Source: Planctomycetes bacterium GWF2_41_51
Lineage (GTDB): Bacteria; Planctomycetota; Phycisphaerae; Sedimentisphaerales; UBA12454
NCBI GenBank assembly: GCA_001825665.1
Contig: MHXZ01000125.1
Location: 46,314 to 110,313, forward strand
Length of the DNA: 64,000 nt
Direction of reading: 5' to 3'
This document shows positions 36,259 through 45,332 of this stretch, one piece after another. Every line of letters begins with the position of its first letter. Positions within the stretch are counted from its first letter, which is position 1. The notes below the pieces were generated by a model. The model was not told the origin of the DNA. It did not search any database and was given only the letters and a program-made list of their open reading frames with translations. Position numbers and translations under genes: made by a program.

Positions 36259-37347
36259 TTATTCTTCCCCATTAATCTTTTTTACTGTCTCTATCATAGT
36301 CAGGATATTCTCAATAGGAGTACCAGCTTGTACATTGTGACACGAACAACATATATACCCTTTTTGTTCATGACCAAGTGTTTCAATACAATTTTGAACC
36401 TCTTTGCGAACATCAGCGGGCGTTCCAAATGGCAAAACAGATTGATTATCAACACCACCATGGAAGATGACACTATTTCCATATTTATTTTTCAACTGAT
36501 CCATTTCCATGCCGGGACAAATATGCTGAATAGGATTTAATACATCAATACCCGCTTCTATCAACGGCCCAATAAGCGGCTCAGAGGCACCATCGGTATG
36601 ATAAAAGACTTTGATGCCATAAGAATGAATGAGTTCGCACCACCTTGTTATACGATCTTTAAAAAATCTTTGCCACAAATCTTGGGAAATAAGTAATCCA
36701 TTTTGAGTCCCCATATCATCACTTATAAAGCAAAGGTCGAGATAATCGGCAGCCTGATCAAAAAATCTTTTCATCATTTTAGTCTGACATTGCTCAATCT
36801 TGTCAAGTATTGCATCAGCAAGTTGAGGATTTAACACCAAATCCATCAAGGCTTGTTCAAACCCTCGCATTTGACAATAAATTTCAAATAGAGACACCCA
36901 CGGACCAATGGTTGCAAAATCTTTAGAAATCCTTTTAGCCAGATTAAAAGCGGCTTCATATTCAAATTTATCTACCTGAGGCCAATAAGGATAATCATTC
37001 AAGGAATCGATACTATTATAATTTTTAAGCGGCGCCTCACCAAATTCATCGTATGTTGCCTCACCGGATTTTATTCTCTTTAACGGAACACCCCACATCG
37101 TTCTATTTCCAGCAGAATTCGCACCCACTTGAGACCCTGATACTTGAGCATCGATGTTGCTTTTATAACCCATAAAAACCCAGACGATTTTATCTAATCC
37201 CATTTCCTTATACAAATTAAATTCATCCTGCAGCCCATAGTAATTCTTAAGGCTCGCAAGAACCTCCGACGTATGCCATAAATCAACTGGGATTCTATCC
37301 GTGCTTTGGCGATTCAACATCTTAGTTAAACGTTCCTTTGTTTTCAT
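36259..37347 (-). CDS. UroD-family protein (His-x-Asp variant)
   Basis: The 362-residue UroD-superfamily barrel has VFYHTDGASEPLIG near residue 237, where MtaA has His-x-Cys. It retains a Cys-rich C-terminal site (CCSCHNVQAGTPIEN). The ligand set is therefore His/Asp plus Cys. It is next to the mutarotase gene and 65 bases after the BNR protein gene. True uroporphyrinogen decarboxylase is unlikely, as the HemE N-terminal signature is missing and no heme genes are near. Confidence 0.72.
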   Translation of the reverse strand: MKTKERLTKMLNRQSTDRIPVDLWHTSEVLASLKNYYGLQDEFNLYKEMGLDKIVWVFMGYKSNIDAQVSGSQVGANSAGNRTMWGVPLKRIKSGEATYDEFGEAPLKNYNSIDSLNDYPYWPQVDKFEYEAAFNLAKRISKDFATIGPWVSLFEIYCQMRGFEQALMDLVLNPQLADAILDKIEQCQTKMMKRFFDQAADYLDLCFISDDMGTQNGLLISQDLWQRFFKDRITRWCELIHSYGIKVFYHTDGASEPLIGPLIEAGIDVLNPIQHICPGMEMDQLKNKYGNSVIFHGGVDNQSVLPFGTPADVRKEVQNCIETLGHEQKGYICCSCHNVQAGTPIENILTMIETVKKINGEE

Positions 37348-37411
37348 TTTTTACCTCTTTTACTCAATTTCATTTTTCTATTATGCCAATTATCTTTAGT
37401 TTTATAGTCCA

Positions 37412-39898
37412 TCAGGAATGATAATGCCCATGAAGCCATATAACACAAATTTTTCTCTTATGACTGCGTGGGACAAAGGGCCTTAGATTATCAGCATCTT
37501 TATCAAAAGTAAGCTGTATCCATGCCCAGGTTTTGCCGTGGTTTTCCGTTTTACCTTGATAAATCTGATATCGTCCTGTACCTATATTTTTTCCAGTTGA
37601 AGGATCAACATTGCTTGATATATATACACAATTTATATCCTCAGCATCAATGGTAATGCCGTCGGCGTATTGATTCTCACCATCACAAAGATATGTTCCT
37701 ACAAACGCAATCTGTCGCTGCTCCCATTGCTCCTTCAAATTATTCCAGCGTCCATAGCGATATCGCAGATCATTACCAATTTCATTGTCAAGACAATTAA
37801 TGAATGCCGCAACGGGTTTTTCTCGTCGATCATATTCCAGATCCCATACCCACCCTCTTCCTTCCGTTTTGCCCTTGTAAATCAATGTTCCATCTGATGG
37901 AATCAGAGGTTTTTGTTTAACTTGTTCAAACGATTTTATTACATTGCCATCAGTTGTATAAAAATTACCGTTCTGATAATAGAGATGATAAACATTATTC
38001 GAAGGTTCTCTATTAGGATGGCCATCTGTATAAAGAAAATCGATTCTGTCAATGCCATTATCTGCATATTTAACATAAGGTCTGGTTTCATTACCCCCTG
38101 ACATGATTAAAACGAATGGTCCCTGCCAGCTTTGAGCATTATCATCGGAATATTGAATATTCGGATTAAAACCAATATTTCGCGAGAAATTGTAAATACG
38201 TTTTTTTTCAGCTGATAATTGTACAAGATTACAATATGTTGTCAGCGTCGGCGTAAAAAATATTTTTTCCGGCCGCCAGCGAAGGCTCTCTCCTGTTTTG
38301 TCGGCCACACGCCAATACCACTTATTCTCAAGATGATGTTTGCTGTAACATGCAAGGAATTGACCATTGTTAAGTTTTAAAAGTGTCGGATTATCGTGAT
38401 CATCTTTGTTTTTCCATGAGTCAAGCCGATATTTCCTTTGAATATGATTTTCTAAATCATAAATATATACTTTTGGAATACCTTTTGAGTCAAAACCACC
38501 AATATCCAAATTGTTATAATCTACAATAATACGTTCATCGTTAAACCATGTCCATGCGCCATCTGGAGCTAATTGTATAATTTTAAACGGCAACTTATTT
38601 TCACAGATATATTCGTAAGCTCCTATGTCGATCCCACGTCGACCATCTTTGTCACCATCCACGATGCGATTGTTACCGCTAAAATCGGTTGACAAAAATG
38701 AATTAACTTCAGTAATTCCAGAATCAATACAAGGACTTCCAGGTTTTAATCGCAAATCACCAAAATCATCATCAACGCGACGTTCTTCTTTGTAATGACG
38801 CGGTTTTATCGCTCTTATAAAAAGCGAGTCCCTGTCAAAATTACCTGAGCCTTGCCATCCACCTTCTATATTCGAATATAGGATAGAAATATTGCTATCT
38901 GAAATTGCTATCTGGGCAATATGTGACGCAAAATTATCTCTTATAATTGAGTTTTGTATTAATGCATTGCTTTTTATAGCAAAAGACAACGCTCCACCAT
39001 CATACTGAGCCCAATTACCAACTAAAGTACAATTAATAATTTTAACATTTGAGTCCCGCAGGCTTAAAATCGCCCCCCCATCATATTCAGCAGCATTCAA
39101 GCTAAAAACACTATTGGTTATAAGGGGATTACTTTGACTTCTGTTAAGTATTGCTCCACCATTTCCGCCGGCAATATTACCAAAGAAACCACACCTAATG
39201 ATTTCAGGATTACTATTAAATGCATTATTGACAGCACCACCATGTTCATCGCTTTCATTTACGAAAAACTTGCAGTTTGAAATAAGAGGACTACTTGTGA
39301 AATTATTAATTGCCCCGCCGCAGCGAGCAAAATTTTTGACAAATATGCAATTTCTGACCGTCGGACAGCTTTTATAATTAAACATTCCCCCTCCATAACT
39401 ATCATCATCGTGTGTTAAAGAATTTGCATTTCCACCAGTTACTATGAATCCATCTAAAATGGCAGTTCTGTTTATACCTTGTGAATTATGGAGTACATGA
39501 AAGGAATCATTTAGACTAAATTTGCCATCGTTATTCAAATCGCCGCTTAGTACAGTTTTATTCTTATCAAAGTTCCTCTTAGATAAATTATCTTCTATGC
39601 CCGAAAACCCGCCATAAATTGACACACCATTTTTCAACTCAAATGAACTATGCCGTAAATCTGACTGGATAACACATAGATGCGGTTTGTAAACGCCTGC
39701 AGCCATCCATATTTCATCACCGCTGTGGGCAGACTTAATAGCTGAAACAAGTTCTGTGAAAGCATTTTTCCAGTTTGAGCCATTGTTTGCACCGTTTGCT
39801 GAAACACTGACAAAAATAATCCCAGCATCGGCAGGCACAATACCGAAACATAGTGAAATAATCAGAATAATACAACTGGATACAATATTAGAAAACAC
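37412..39898 (-). CDS. Secreted beta-helix plus BNR_4-type propeller, putative polysaccharide lyase
   Basis: GTG at 39898 is the likely start, since AAGGAG lies eight bases before it and a signal peptide follows (FSNIVSSCIILIISLCFG, PADA). The frame is open further up to 39970 but that part crosses a hairpin. An N-terminal pectate-lyase-like beta-helix (~20-405) with GGAIxN coils is joined to a C-terminal BNR_4 propeller (~420-828). The propeller has DGAWTWFNDERIIVD, DDHDNPTLLKLNNG and ETRPYVKY, motifs shared with PL24/PL25-type ulvan lyases and related sugar-acting propellers. Catalysis is plausible, not shown. Confidence 0.65.
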   Translation of the reverse strand: MFSNIVSSCIILIISLCFGIVPADAGIIFVSVSANGANNGSNWKNAFTELVSAIKSAHSGDEIWMAAGVYKPHLCVIQSDLRHSSFELKNGVSIYGGFSGIEDNLSKRNFDKNKTVLSGDLNNDGKFSLNDSFHVLHNSQGINRTAILDGFIVTGGNANSLTHDDDSYGGGMFNYKSCPTVRNCIFVKNFARCGGAINNFTSSPLISNCKFFVNESDEHGGAVNNAFNSNPEIIRCGFFGNIAGGNGGAILNRSQSNPLITNSVFSLNAAEYDGGAILSLRDSNVKIINCTLVGNWAQYDGGALSFAIKSNALIQNSIIRDNFASHIAQIAISDSNISILYSNIEGGWQGSGNFDRDSLFIRAIKPRHYKEERRVDDDFGDLRLKPGSPCIDSGITEVNSFLSTDFSGNNRIVDGDKDGRRGIDIGAYEYICENKLPFKIIQLAPDGAWTWFNDERIIVDYNNLDIGGFDSKGIPKVYIYDLENHIQRKYRLDSWKNKDDHDNPTLLKLNNGQFLACYSKHHLENKWYWRVADKTGESLRWRPEKIFFTPTLTTYCNLVQLSAEKKRIYNFSRNIGFNPNIQYSDDNAQSWQGPFVLIMSGGNETRPYVKYADNGIDRIDFLYTDGHPNREPSNNVYHLYYQNGNFYTTDGNVIKSFEQVKQKPLIPSDGTLIYKGKTEGRGWVWDLEYDRREKPVAAFINCLDNEIGNDLRYRYGRWNNLKEQWEQRQIAFVGTYLCDGENQYADGITIDAEDINCVYISSNVDPSTGKNIGTGRYQIYQGKTENHGKTWAWIQLTFDKDADNLRPFVPRSHKRKICVIWLHGHYHS

Positions 39899-39939
39899 TT
39901 GTGATTCTCCTTTTCGCAGAATAAGTTTAGATTTTATAA

Positions 39940-39971
39940 TGCTCAGGGCTGAGAACCGAGCCCTGAGCATG
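39940..39971. other. Perfect 12-bp intergenic hairpin
   Basis: ATGCTCAGGGCT (39940-39951) pairs perfectly with AGCCCTGAGCAT (39960-39971) over an 8-base loop. It lies between the beta-helix gene and the BNR gene. The minus strand lacks a proper T-run after it, so it may be a processing or mRNA-stabilising hairpin, or a leaky terminator. Confidence 0.6.
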
Positions 39972-40006
39972 CTTTTTCGTTCGAATAAGTTTAAATCACT
40001 AATACA

Positions 40007-41077
40007 TTATGGAGTGCATGTTTCGCCCCAAATAACATCCATATTACCAGTATTGCCGGAACGTGTTAATGGTGACTGGTAATACTCGAACTTCATGGAT
40101 TCTGTCACATAATTACCTGTTACAGTTATGTTGTAAGAGCATTCATGAGGAGTTTTGTAATCGCCGACATAAATACTTCGATTGTCACAATCAGTTACAC
40201 CATTATCTTCTATCTTTATGTCATGCCCGCTGACATGGATTCCATGGTTTCCGGAATCATCGATTGTATTGTCTCGGATCGTATACGGTCCGCCGGTTCC
40301 GCCATCAGCACTCAAATTGTGATACGCGGTTACTCCGTCAGAGCAATGGAAATCAGGATCATACAGGAAGTTCTGTCCAACATCCGTTATTATATTACCT
40401 ATTACACTACTCTGATTGCTTTGTCCCATATTTACACCCGCGCAGAGCGCGTATGCCATATCATTATATCGGACATTGAGACCATAGGATCCTGCAGCAC
40501 GTATTAGATCTGCCTCGCCATTCCATGAAGTAGAATTCACCTTAGGATTACAGCCTGCCCTGCGAAGCAAACAATTTGTAATCCATATAGTTTCACAGTC
40601 AGTCAGGTAAATCAAATGTGGGTGTGGATCACCAGATGTATAGTTATTTTTGGTCTTATGGATGGTAACGTTATCAATAGTAATGCCTGTCTTAGCTGTT
40701 GCACAAATACAATGCCGAGCCTTGAAATTACCAAATATCTCCAAATCGTAGATGGCCGTATTATTGTTCACATATATCATCACTTCATCATCGTTTCCGT
40801 TCCCTGCCACTATTCTTGAGTTCTTGCCGACAGTGGTGTCCAGCGTACACCCTGCAGGAATGGTTATAGGGTTTCCAATAACATAATCGGCACTTGAATT
40901 CAGATAAAATACATTTCCAGAACTCCCATAATTTGCGAAATACCACGCAATACTACCATTCGTAGCCACATTGCTATGATCAGATATTCCTCCGTGCGAA
41001 ATATAATAATTCGCAGCATAAGAATCGGCACTTATAAGCAACAATACCAATAAAATAAGTTTTATAAATGTTTTCAT
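40007..41077 (-). CDS. Secreted right-handed beta-helix protein, copy B
   Basis: The 356-residue protein has a signal peptide (MKTFIKLILLVLLLISADSYA) and a parallel beta-helix with HxIxATAKTGITIDNVTIHK-type coils, the conserved HGIHVSGHDIKIEDN, and the C-terminus TCTP. It aligns over its whole length with the protein at 43329 (same YKTKNNYTSGDP-, LLRRAG-, SDGVTAYHN- and GPYxI segments). The fold is common in lyases and glycan-binding proteins. The catalytic site is not identifiable. Confidence 0.68.
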   Translation of the reverse strand: MKTFIKLILLVLLLISADSYAANYYISHGGISDHSNVATNGSIAWYFANYGSSGNVFYLNSSADYVIGNPITIPAGCTLDTTVGKNSRIVAGNGNDDEVMIYVNNNTAIYDLEIFGNFKARHCICATAKTGITIDNVTIHKTKNNYTSGDPHPHLIYLTDCETIWITNCLLRRAGCNPKVNSTSWNGEADLIRAAGSYGLNVRYNDMAYALCAGVNMGQSNQSSVIGNIITDVGQNFLYDPDFHCSDGVTAYHNLSADGGTGGPYTIRDNTIDDSGNHGIHVSGHDIKIEDNGVTDCDNRSIYVGDYKTPHECSYNITVTGNYVTESMKFEYYQSPLTRSGNTGNMDVIWGETCTP

Positions 41078-41205
41078 AATTCACTCCATTAAAAAAATTC
41101 TCTTTTAAATATTGAATGAAGCACTATCAAAGATGGTTATACTTATGCACTCAAAAACAATGCTGCAATAAAAGGTGATAAAATAATTATGTTTTTATCA
41201 AATGC

Positions 41206-41215
41206 ACCTCCTTTC
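41206..41215 (-). promoter_or_regulatory. STAB-SD-like GAAAGGAGGT in an inverted-repeat loop
   Basis: The element lies 129 bases before the beta-helix start codon. It is flanked by TTTATCAAAT and ATTGGATAAA, which can pair with one mismatch and leave it in the loop. Only a four-codon TTG frame follows. Confidence 0.4.
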
Positions 41216-41254
41216 ATGATTGGATAAAATCAATGCATCCTTACGTTCCCGGGA

Positions 41255-41553
41255 AGAATGCGTATTTGGTCCTTTTTTCATAATATTAATGTGATACCAT
41301 TTATTAATTTCTTTACAGGGATCTTTGTTTTGTCCCATTAAATGTATTCCGTGATTTCTTCGCCAATTAGTTATACCTGTATGCTCTGCTTTATCATTGT
41401 AACGGCTAACGGATACATGATAAGATCGAGTTGATGCATTTCAGAAATATAATCATCAACATAAATAATCTTGGCATTCACAGATGTGACATCGCAGAAC
41501 AATAATATGATATAAAAATATAAAATCTTAGATGACATTTTTTTGTCTGCCAT
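41255..41553 (-). pseudogene. Decayed DUF1961-like gene remnant
   Basis: A signal peptide (MSSKILYFYIILLFCDVTSV) and KIIYVDDYIS open at 41553. From about 41470 to 41255 the DNA is clearly homologous to the middle of the intact lipoprotein gene at 44760-44945, through the segments encoding SRYND, NWRRNPG, LMGQG and NKWYHVN. The frame is broken and both the N-terminal domain and the C-terminus are deleted. It sits directly before beta-helix copy B, as the intact gene does before copy A. Confidence 0.65.
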
Positions 41554-41653
41554 ATATAACCCTATAAATTGCTCGGGGGGGCCATTGAGCAGTCCTGAGC
41601 CCCTGTATCATCAATTCTATCTAAACAAACTTCATAAGATTGTACGTAGTACC

Positions 41654-43234
41654 TCAAATGACACTACCTTGCATTTTAGCTTTTAAAATATCAATAGGCA
41701 TAGTTCCGGCCATTGTCATTATACCATCCTCGCCGGACTTGAAAAAACCAATATCCTCAGTGTTCATTAATTTCTTTAAGATATATTTTTCATGCCAAAA
41801 TTCGTCTCCAAATCGGTACAGCCATTTCATTGACATATTTGAAAGATGCTCCTGTATATTTTTAAAATCAGGATCATTAAATCTGTTATTCATTTCATAC
41901 TGATCATTCGTTTTATCATATAAGACATTAGCACTAAAAGCTTCTTGCGGTGATCCTGCAGGCGCCCATGTCCCGCCAACAGCATAGGTATATTGCTTAG
42001 TATAAACTCCTCGCCAGGCAGGTGCAAAATACATAAGTGGAATTGATTCAACTGTATCCTCTTTGCCTTGCACAATATCACCTCCAAGATTATTTCCATG
42101 AATGTTTTTAGGCGGCGATATCCCAAGAAGCGATAGAATCGAAGGCATCATATCCATCGAACCAATCAGTAAGTCGCTTGTTGTGCCGGATCTATATGAT
42201 TCAGGCAGCTTTATAAGGAGAGGTACATTAACTGATCCTCTTTCCGGACAACTCTTAGGGCTTAATCGACCATTCGATCCCAGCATATCTCCATGATCAG
42301 CAGTGAAAACAACAATAGTGTTGTCATATAAATTAAGCTTTTTAAGTTGTTCAATCAACATGGCAAAAGCTTTGTCCACTCCGCTAATCATCGCCATATG
42401 GCCATGATAGTATTTTCTGATTTCAGGATTATCTTCGACATTGGGCCTAAGCTTTATTTGTTCAGGATCATACAGATCTAACATTTCTTTGATAGCTCCA
42501 TTGGTGTAATTTATACCCGTCTCAGTATCTATATGGTGTGGTGGATGCCAGGATACAAATGCGGCAAAAGGTTTCTTATTATTTTCTTTGATAAAATTAC
42601 AAGCCTGCCTGGTCTGTCCAAATGGCTCCCACTCATCAAAAAATTGTTTTTTGCCATTTTCATCCCAATAAAAACAATCACCGGGAAGATAATTCATGTC
42701 ACAATTATTAGTCTTAAAAACATCAAAACCGTGGCGATGTTCACCTTGCGGAATGGGTCTGTTTCTATCTCCGCCATAAAGATGCCATTTTCCAAAGTAT
42801 CCTGTTCTATAGCCATTTTTTTTCAATACTTCAGCAAAACTGTTTCCGTTTGTTTTTAGTAATTGTATATCATTACTAAAACATCCATTATATAAGGGAT
42901 GCCGTCCTGTCATCAACATTCCACGATATGGCGTGCACACCGGTTGAGAAGACACGCAATGATTGAATCTGATCGAATCCTGAGCACAGGTATCAATATT
43001 TGGAGTTATCAGTTGTTGATTTCCATAGCATCCGAGCATGTCCCTGCTTTGCTGGTCGCTGAAAACAAACAATAAATTAGGTTTGGGTTTCGATTTACTC
43101 TGAAATAATGAATCAAGATTACAACCAGCCAGTATACCTGTTGACGTCAACAGCCCAGCTTTAAGAAATTCTCTTCTGCCTGGCTTAAACTTTAATTTAT
43201 CGTTTGAATGTTTGAAAATAGCTAAATCTTTCAT
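41654..43234 (-). CDS. Lipoprotein sulfatase (type I, formylglycine-dependent)
   Basis: The 526-residue protein has RREFLKAGLLTSTGILAGC, a twin-arginine-like signal with a lipobox, so it is probably a folded, lipid-anchored export product (Cys38). Asp60 (VFSDQQ) is a metal ligand and CTPYR at residues 100-104 is the formylglycine site, with GRH after it. The C-terminal HGDMLGSNG and KSCPERGSVNVPLL fit sulfatase metal and sulfate binding. It removes sulfate esters from glycans. It lies between two beta-helix genes, implying a sulfated polymer as the target. An anaerobic Cys-type maturase would be needed. Confidence 0.88.
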   Translation of the reverse strand: MKDLAIFKHSNDKLKFKPGRREFLKAGLLTSTGILAGCNLDSLFQSKSKPKPNLLFVFSDQQSRDMLGCYGNQQLITPNIDTCAQDSIRFNHCVSSQPVCTPYRGMLMTGRHPLYNGCFSNDIQLLKTNGNSFAEVLKKNGYRTGYFGKWHLYGGDRNRPIPQGEHRHGFDVFKTNNCDMNYLPGDCFYWDENGKKQFFDEWEPFGQTRQACNFIKENNKKPFAAFVSWHPPHHIDTETGINYTNGAIKEMLDLYDPEQIKLRPNVEDNPEIRKYYHGHMAMISGVDKAFAMLIEQLKKLNLYDNTIVVFTADHGDMLGSNGRLSPKSCPERGSVNVPLLIKLPESYRSGTTSDLLIGSMDMMPSILSLLGISPPKNIHGNNLGGDIVQGKEDTVESIPLMYFAPAWRGVYTKQYTYAVGGTWAPAGSPQEAFSANVLYDKTNDQYEMNNRFNDPDFKNIQEHLSNMSMKWLYRFGDEFWHEKYILKKLMNTEDIGFFKSGEDGIMTMAGTMPIDILKAKMQGSVI

Positions 43235-43262
43235 AAATGGATAAATATCCTTGTTTAAAATG

Positions 43263-43291
43263 TCAGGGCGTGCGAAAAAAGTACGCCCTGA
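43263..43291. other. Intergenic hairpin after beta-helix copy A
   Basis: TCAGGGCGT (43263-43271) pairs with ACGCCCTGA (43283-43291) over an 11-base loop. It lies 37 bases after the beta-helix stop and before the sulfatase start. No U-run follows on the minus strand, so a stabiliser or leaky terminator is likelier than a strong stop. Confidence 0.5.
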
Positions 43292-43328
43292 ACAGTTAAC
43301 TCGTCATAGAACTATATTTTTGCTGATA

Positions 43329-44426
43329 TCATGGTGTACATGTTCCGCTGTGCTCATTAACATCATTAGGGGTATTGCCGTATACACTTGTAGTAAACGG
43401 GTCGTAATTTCTGAAAAAGATCCGATGGTTGTTCGGTGGATCACTTCCCGCAGTTAAATAATTGTTGTATATTAATAACTCGTGAGAACATTCTGGGTTA
43501 TCCTTGATATCTCCAAGATAAATGGCTCTATGGGCACCTGAATATATGTCATTTTCTTTAATAGTTATGTTATGCCCACTCACATGAATACCATTATTAT
43601 TATAGTAGCAGATCTCGTTGCCGGATATCATATATGGGCCGCCGCCCTCCGGATGACTCATATTATGGTACGCGGTTATTCCGTCAGAACTATGAAATGC
43701 AGTCGAATAAAGATTGTTCAAACCTGTATGCTGAATTATATTGTTATTGACCCCTGCTTTTCTGGTTTGTCCCATTTGCACGCCAGCGGTAAGTGCATAC
43801 GCAAGATTGTTTTCTAATATCAGAAGATCATAATTATTTGAAGCACAAATCAGGTCTGCTGTTCCATTCCAGTCCCTAGGATTCAATTTAGGATCGCTAC
43901 CTGCCCTGCGAAGCGTACAATTACGAATCGTCACTTTTGTAGCGTCTTTACAATAAATAACATGGGGTGTAGGATCGCCCGATGTATAATTGTTTTTTGT
44001 CTTCTGTGCAACAACGCTATCAATCGTCACGTTAGTTTTGCCATTAGCGACAATGCAGTGGCGTGCATAACGATTTGCATGGATATTCATATTGTAAATC
44101 GAAGAGTTATCGCTCATAATGATCATAACACCGTCATCAAGAACGCTTGTAGCTTTTACAAACGCAGTACTGCCAACGGTACTGTCAAATCTTGTTTGCG
44201 AGGGAACAGTCAAAGTACTGTTTATATTATAATCAGCACTCGATGTTAAAAAGAATCTGTTTCCAGGATTACCATAATTGGCGAAATACCATGCTATACT
44301 GCCCACTATTCCTGGGGCGGCATGATTAGCAATTCCATTATGTGGAATATAATAATCAGTGCCATAAGAATTTGCACTGACAATTAGCACCACCATTAAT
44401 AAGATAAATTTAATTAAATTTCTCAT
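43329..44426 (-). CDS. Secreted right-handed beta-helix protein, copy A
   Basis: The 365-residue protein has a signal peptide (MRNLIKFILLMVVLIVSANS) and a parallel beta-helix with HGIxVSGHNITIKEN, NCTLRRAGSDPK and the C-terminal TCTP. It is a full-length paralog of the protein at 40007. GGAG stands before the ATG. It is followed by the sulfatase gene and preceded by the DUF1961-like lipoprotein gene, so it probably handles the same sulfated glycan. Confidence 0.68.
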   Translation of the reverse strand: MRNLIKFILLMVVLIVSANSYGTDYYIPHNGIANHAAPGIVGSIAWYFANYGNPGNRFFLTSSADYNINSTLTVPSQTRFDSTVGSTAFVKATSVLDDGVMIIMSDNSSIYNMNIHANRYARHCIVANGKTNVTIDSVVAQKTKNNYTSGDPTPHVIYCKDATKVTIRNCTLRRAGSDPKLNPRDWNGTADLICASNNYDLLILENNLAYALTAGVQMGQTRKAGVNNNIIQHTGLNNLYSTAFHSSDGITAYHNMSHPEGGGPYMISGNEICYYNNNGIHVSGHNITIKENDIYSGAHRAIYLGDIKDNPECSHELLIYNNYLTAGSDPPNNHRIFFRNYDPFTTSVYGNTPNDVNEHSGTCTP

Positions 44427-44535
44427 AATTATCTCCGTGTTAAAAAAAGTTTTTCAATAACCGATAATCAATGGTGCAGTAACATTGCAGTGCTGAATAA
44501 TAACGATGTGCAGCAGTTGATCGAAAAATTAAATT

Positions 44536-44545
44536 ACCTCCTTTC
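44536..44545 (-). promoter_or_regulatory. STAB-SD-like GAAAGGAGGT between long inverted arms
   Basis: The element is 110 bases before the beta-helix start. GCAGCAGTTGATCGAAAA on one side and TTTTGATCGATTGCTGC on the other form an imperfect stem with the GGAGG exposed in the loop. No ORF starts behind it. Confidence 0.45.
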
Positions 44546-44594
44546 TTTTGATCGATTGCTGCTAAAGCTGTCTACAAGAGTTTTATAAAATCTT

Positions 44595-45332
44595 TTAATT
44601 TAACGAACTGACTTTGAAATTAGATATTCTGGCAACAGCATGGCTTCCAATCGTCCTAAAGCCAATTTTACCGCTTGTGGGTATTTCATCTTCTATTCTC
44701 TGAGGATCAGTAAACCCCGATACGAATTCTCCATCAACATATAATTCACAGACATGGCCTTTTTTTATGATATTGACGTGATACCATTTATTAATTTCTT
44801 TGCAAGGATCTGGGCCTTGTCCCATCAGATGTATTCCAGGATTTCGTCGCCAATTTGAAACACCTGTATGCTCAGCTTTATCATTATAGCGGCTCACGGA
44901 CACATGATAGGAACGGGTAGTAGCATTTTTAGAAATGTAATCAGCAAATACACCCGTACGATTAGGAACGCCTATAATGGCATCTTCGCCGTTAATGCCT
45001 TTCATCCCCAAAAAAGTTATGACCAACCCGTTTTTAGCTTCAACATACATGTCGTATTCGATACTGATATTATCAGGAAAATCCAGCTTGCAGAATGACA
45101 TACATCCGATTTTACCCTGCTGTGATCCAGAGCAATCAAGCCGCATGATCCCAGGTTCAGGATTTGTTACCCTCTCAACAAGACCCTCAAAATGCCAGTT
45201 ATCCAGATTCAAAAAATTATCCTGATAAATTATTTTTCCTGAGATGTCATTTCGTGAAACATCGTTATTTTTTTGACAGCTGAAAGATCCTGACAATAAA
45301 ACCAAGATAGTGATAATGAATCCGTTTCTCAT
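44595..45332 (-). CDS. DUF1961-like lipoprotein (concanavalin-like fold)
   Basis: The 245-residue protein starts MRNGFIITILVLLSGSFSC, a lipoprotein signal with Cys19. The body has LVITFLGMKGINGED, YHVSVSRYNDKAEHTG, NWRRNPGIHLMGQGPDP and NKWYHVNIIKKGHVCELYVDG, the pattern of DUF1961 sandwich proteins, which occur with polysaccharide lyases. The start at 45332 gives an ATGA overlap with the oxidoreductase gene. Likely a surface glycan-binding or cleaving protein. Confidence 0.65.
   Translation of the reverse strand: MRNGFIITILVLLSGSFSCQKNNDVSRNDISGKIIYQDNFLNLDNWHFEGLVERVTNPEPGIMRLDCSGSQQGKIGCMSFCKLDFPDNISIEYDMYVEAKNGLVITFLGMKGINGEDAIIGVPNRTGVFADYISKNATTRSYHVSVSRYNDKAEHTGVSNWRRNPGIHLMGQGPDPCKEINKWYHVNIIKKGHVCELYVDGEFVSGFTDPQRIEDEIPTSGKIGFRTIGSHAVARISNFKVSSLN

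Noticed and set aside
39899..39970. Upstream start of the BNR protein gene at 39970
   Set aside because: It would translate through the 12-bp hairpin and put 24 residues before the signal peptide; the GTG at 39898 follows an AAGGAG.
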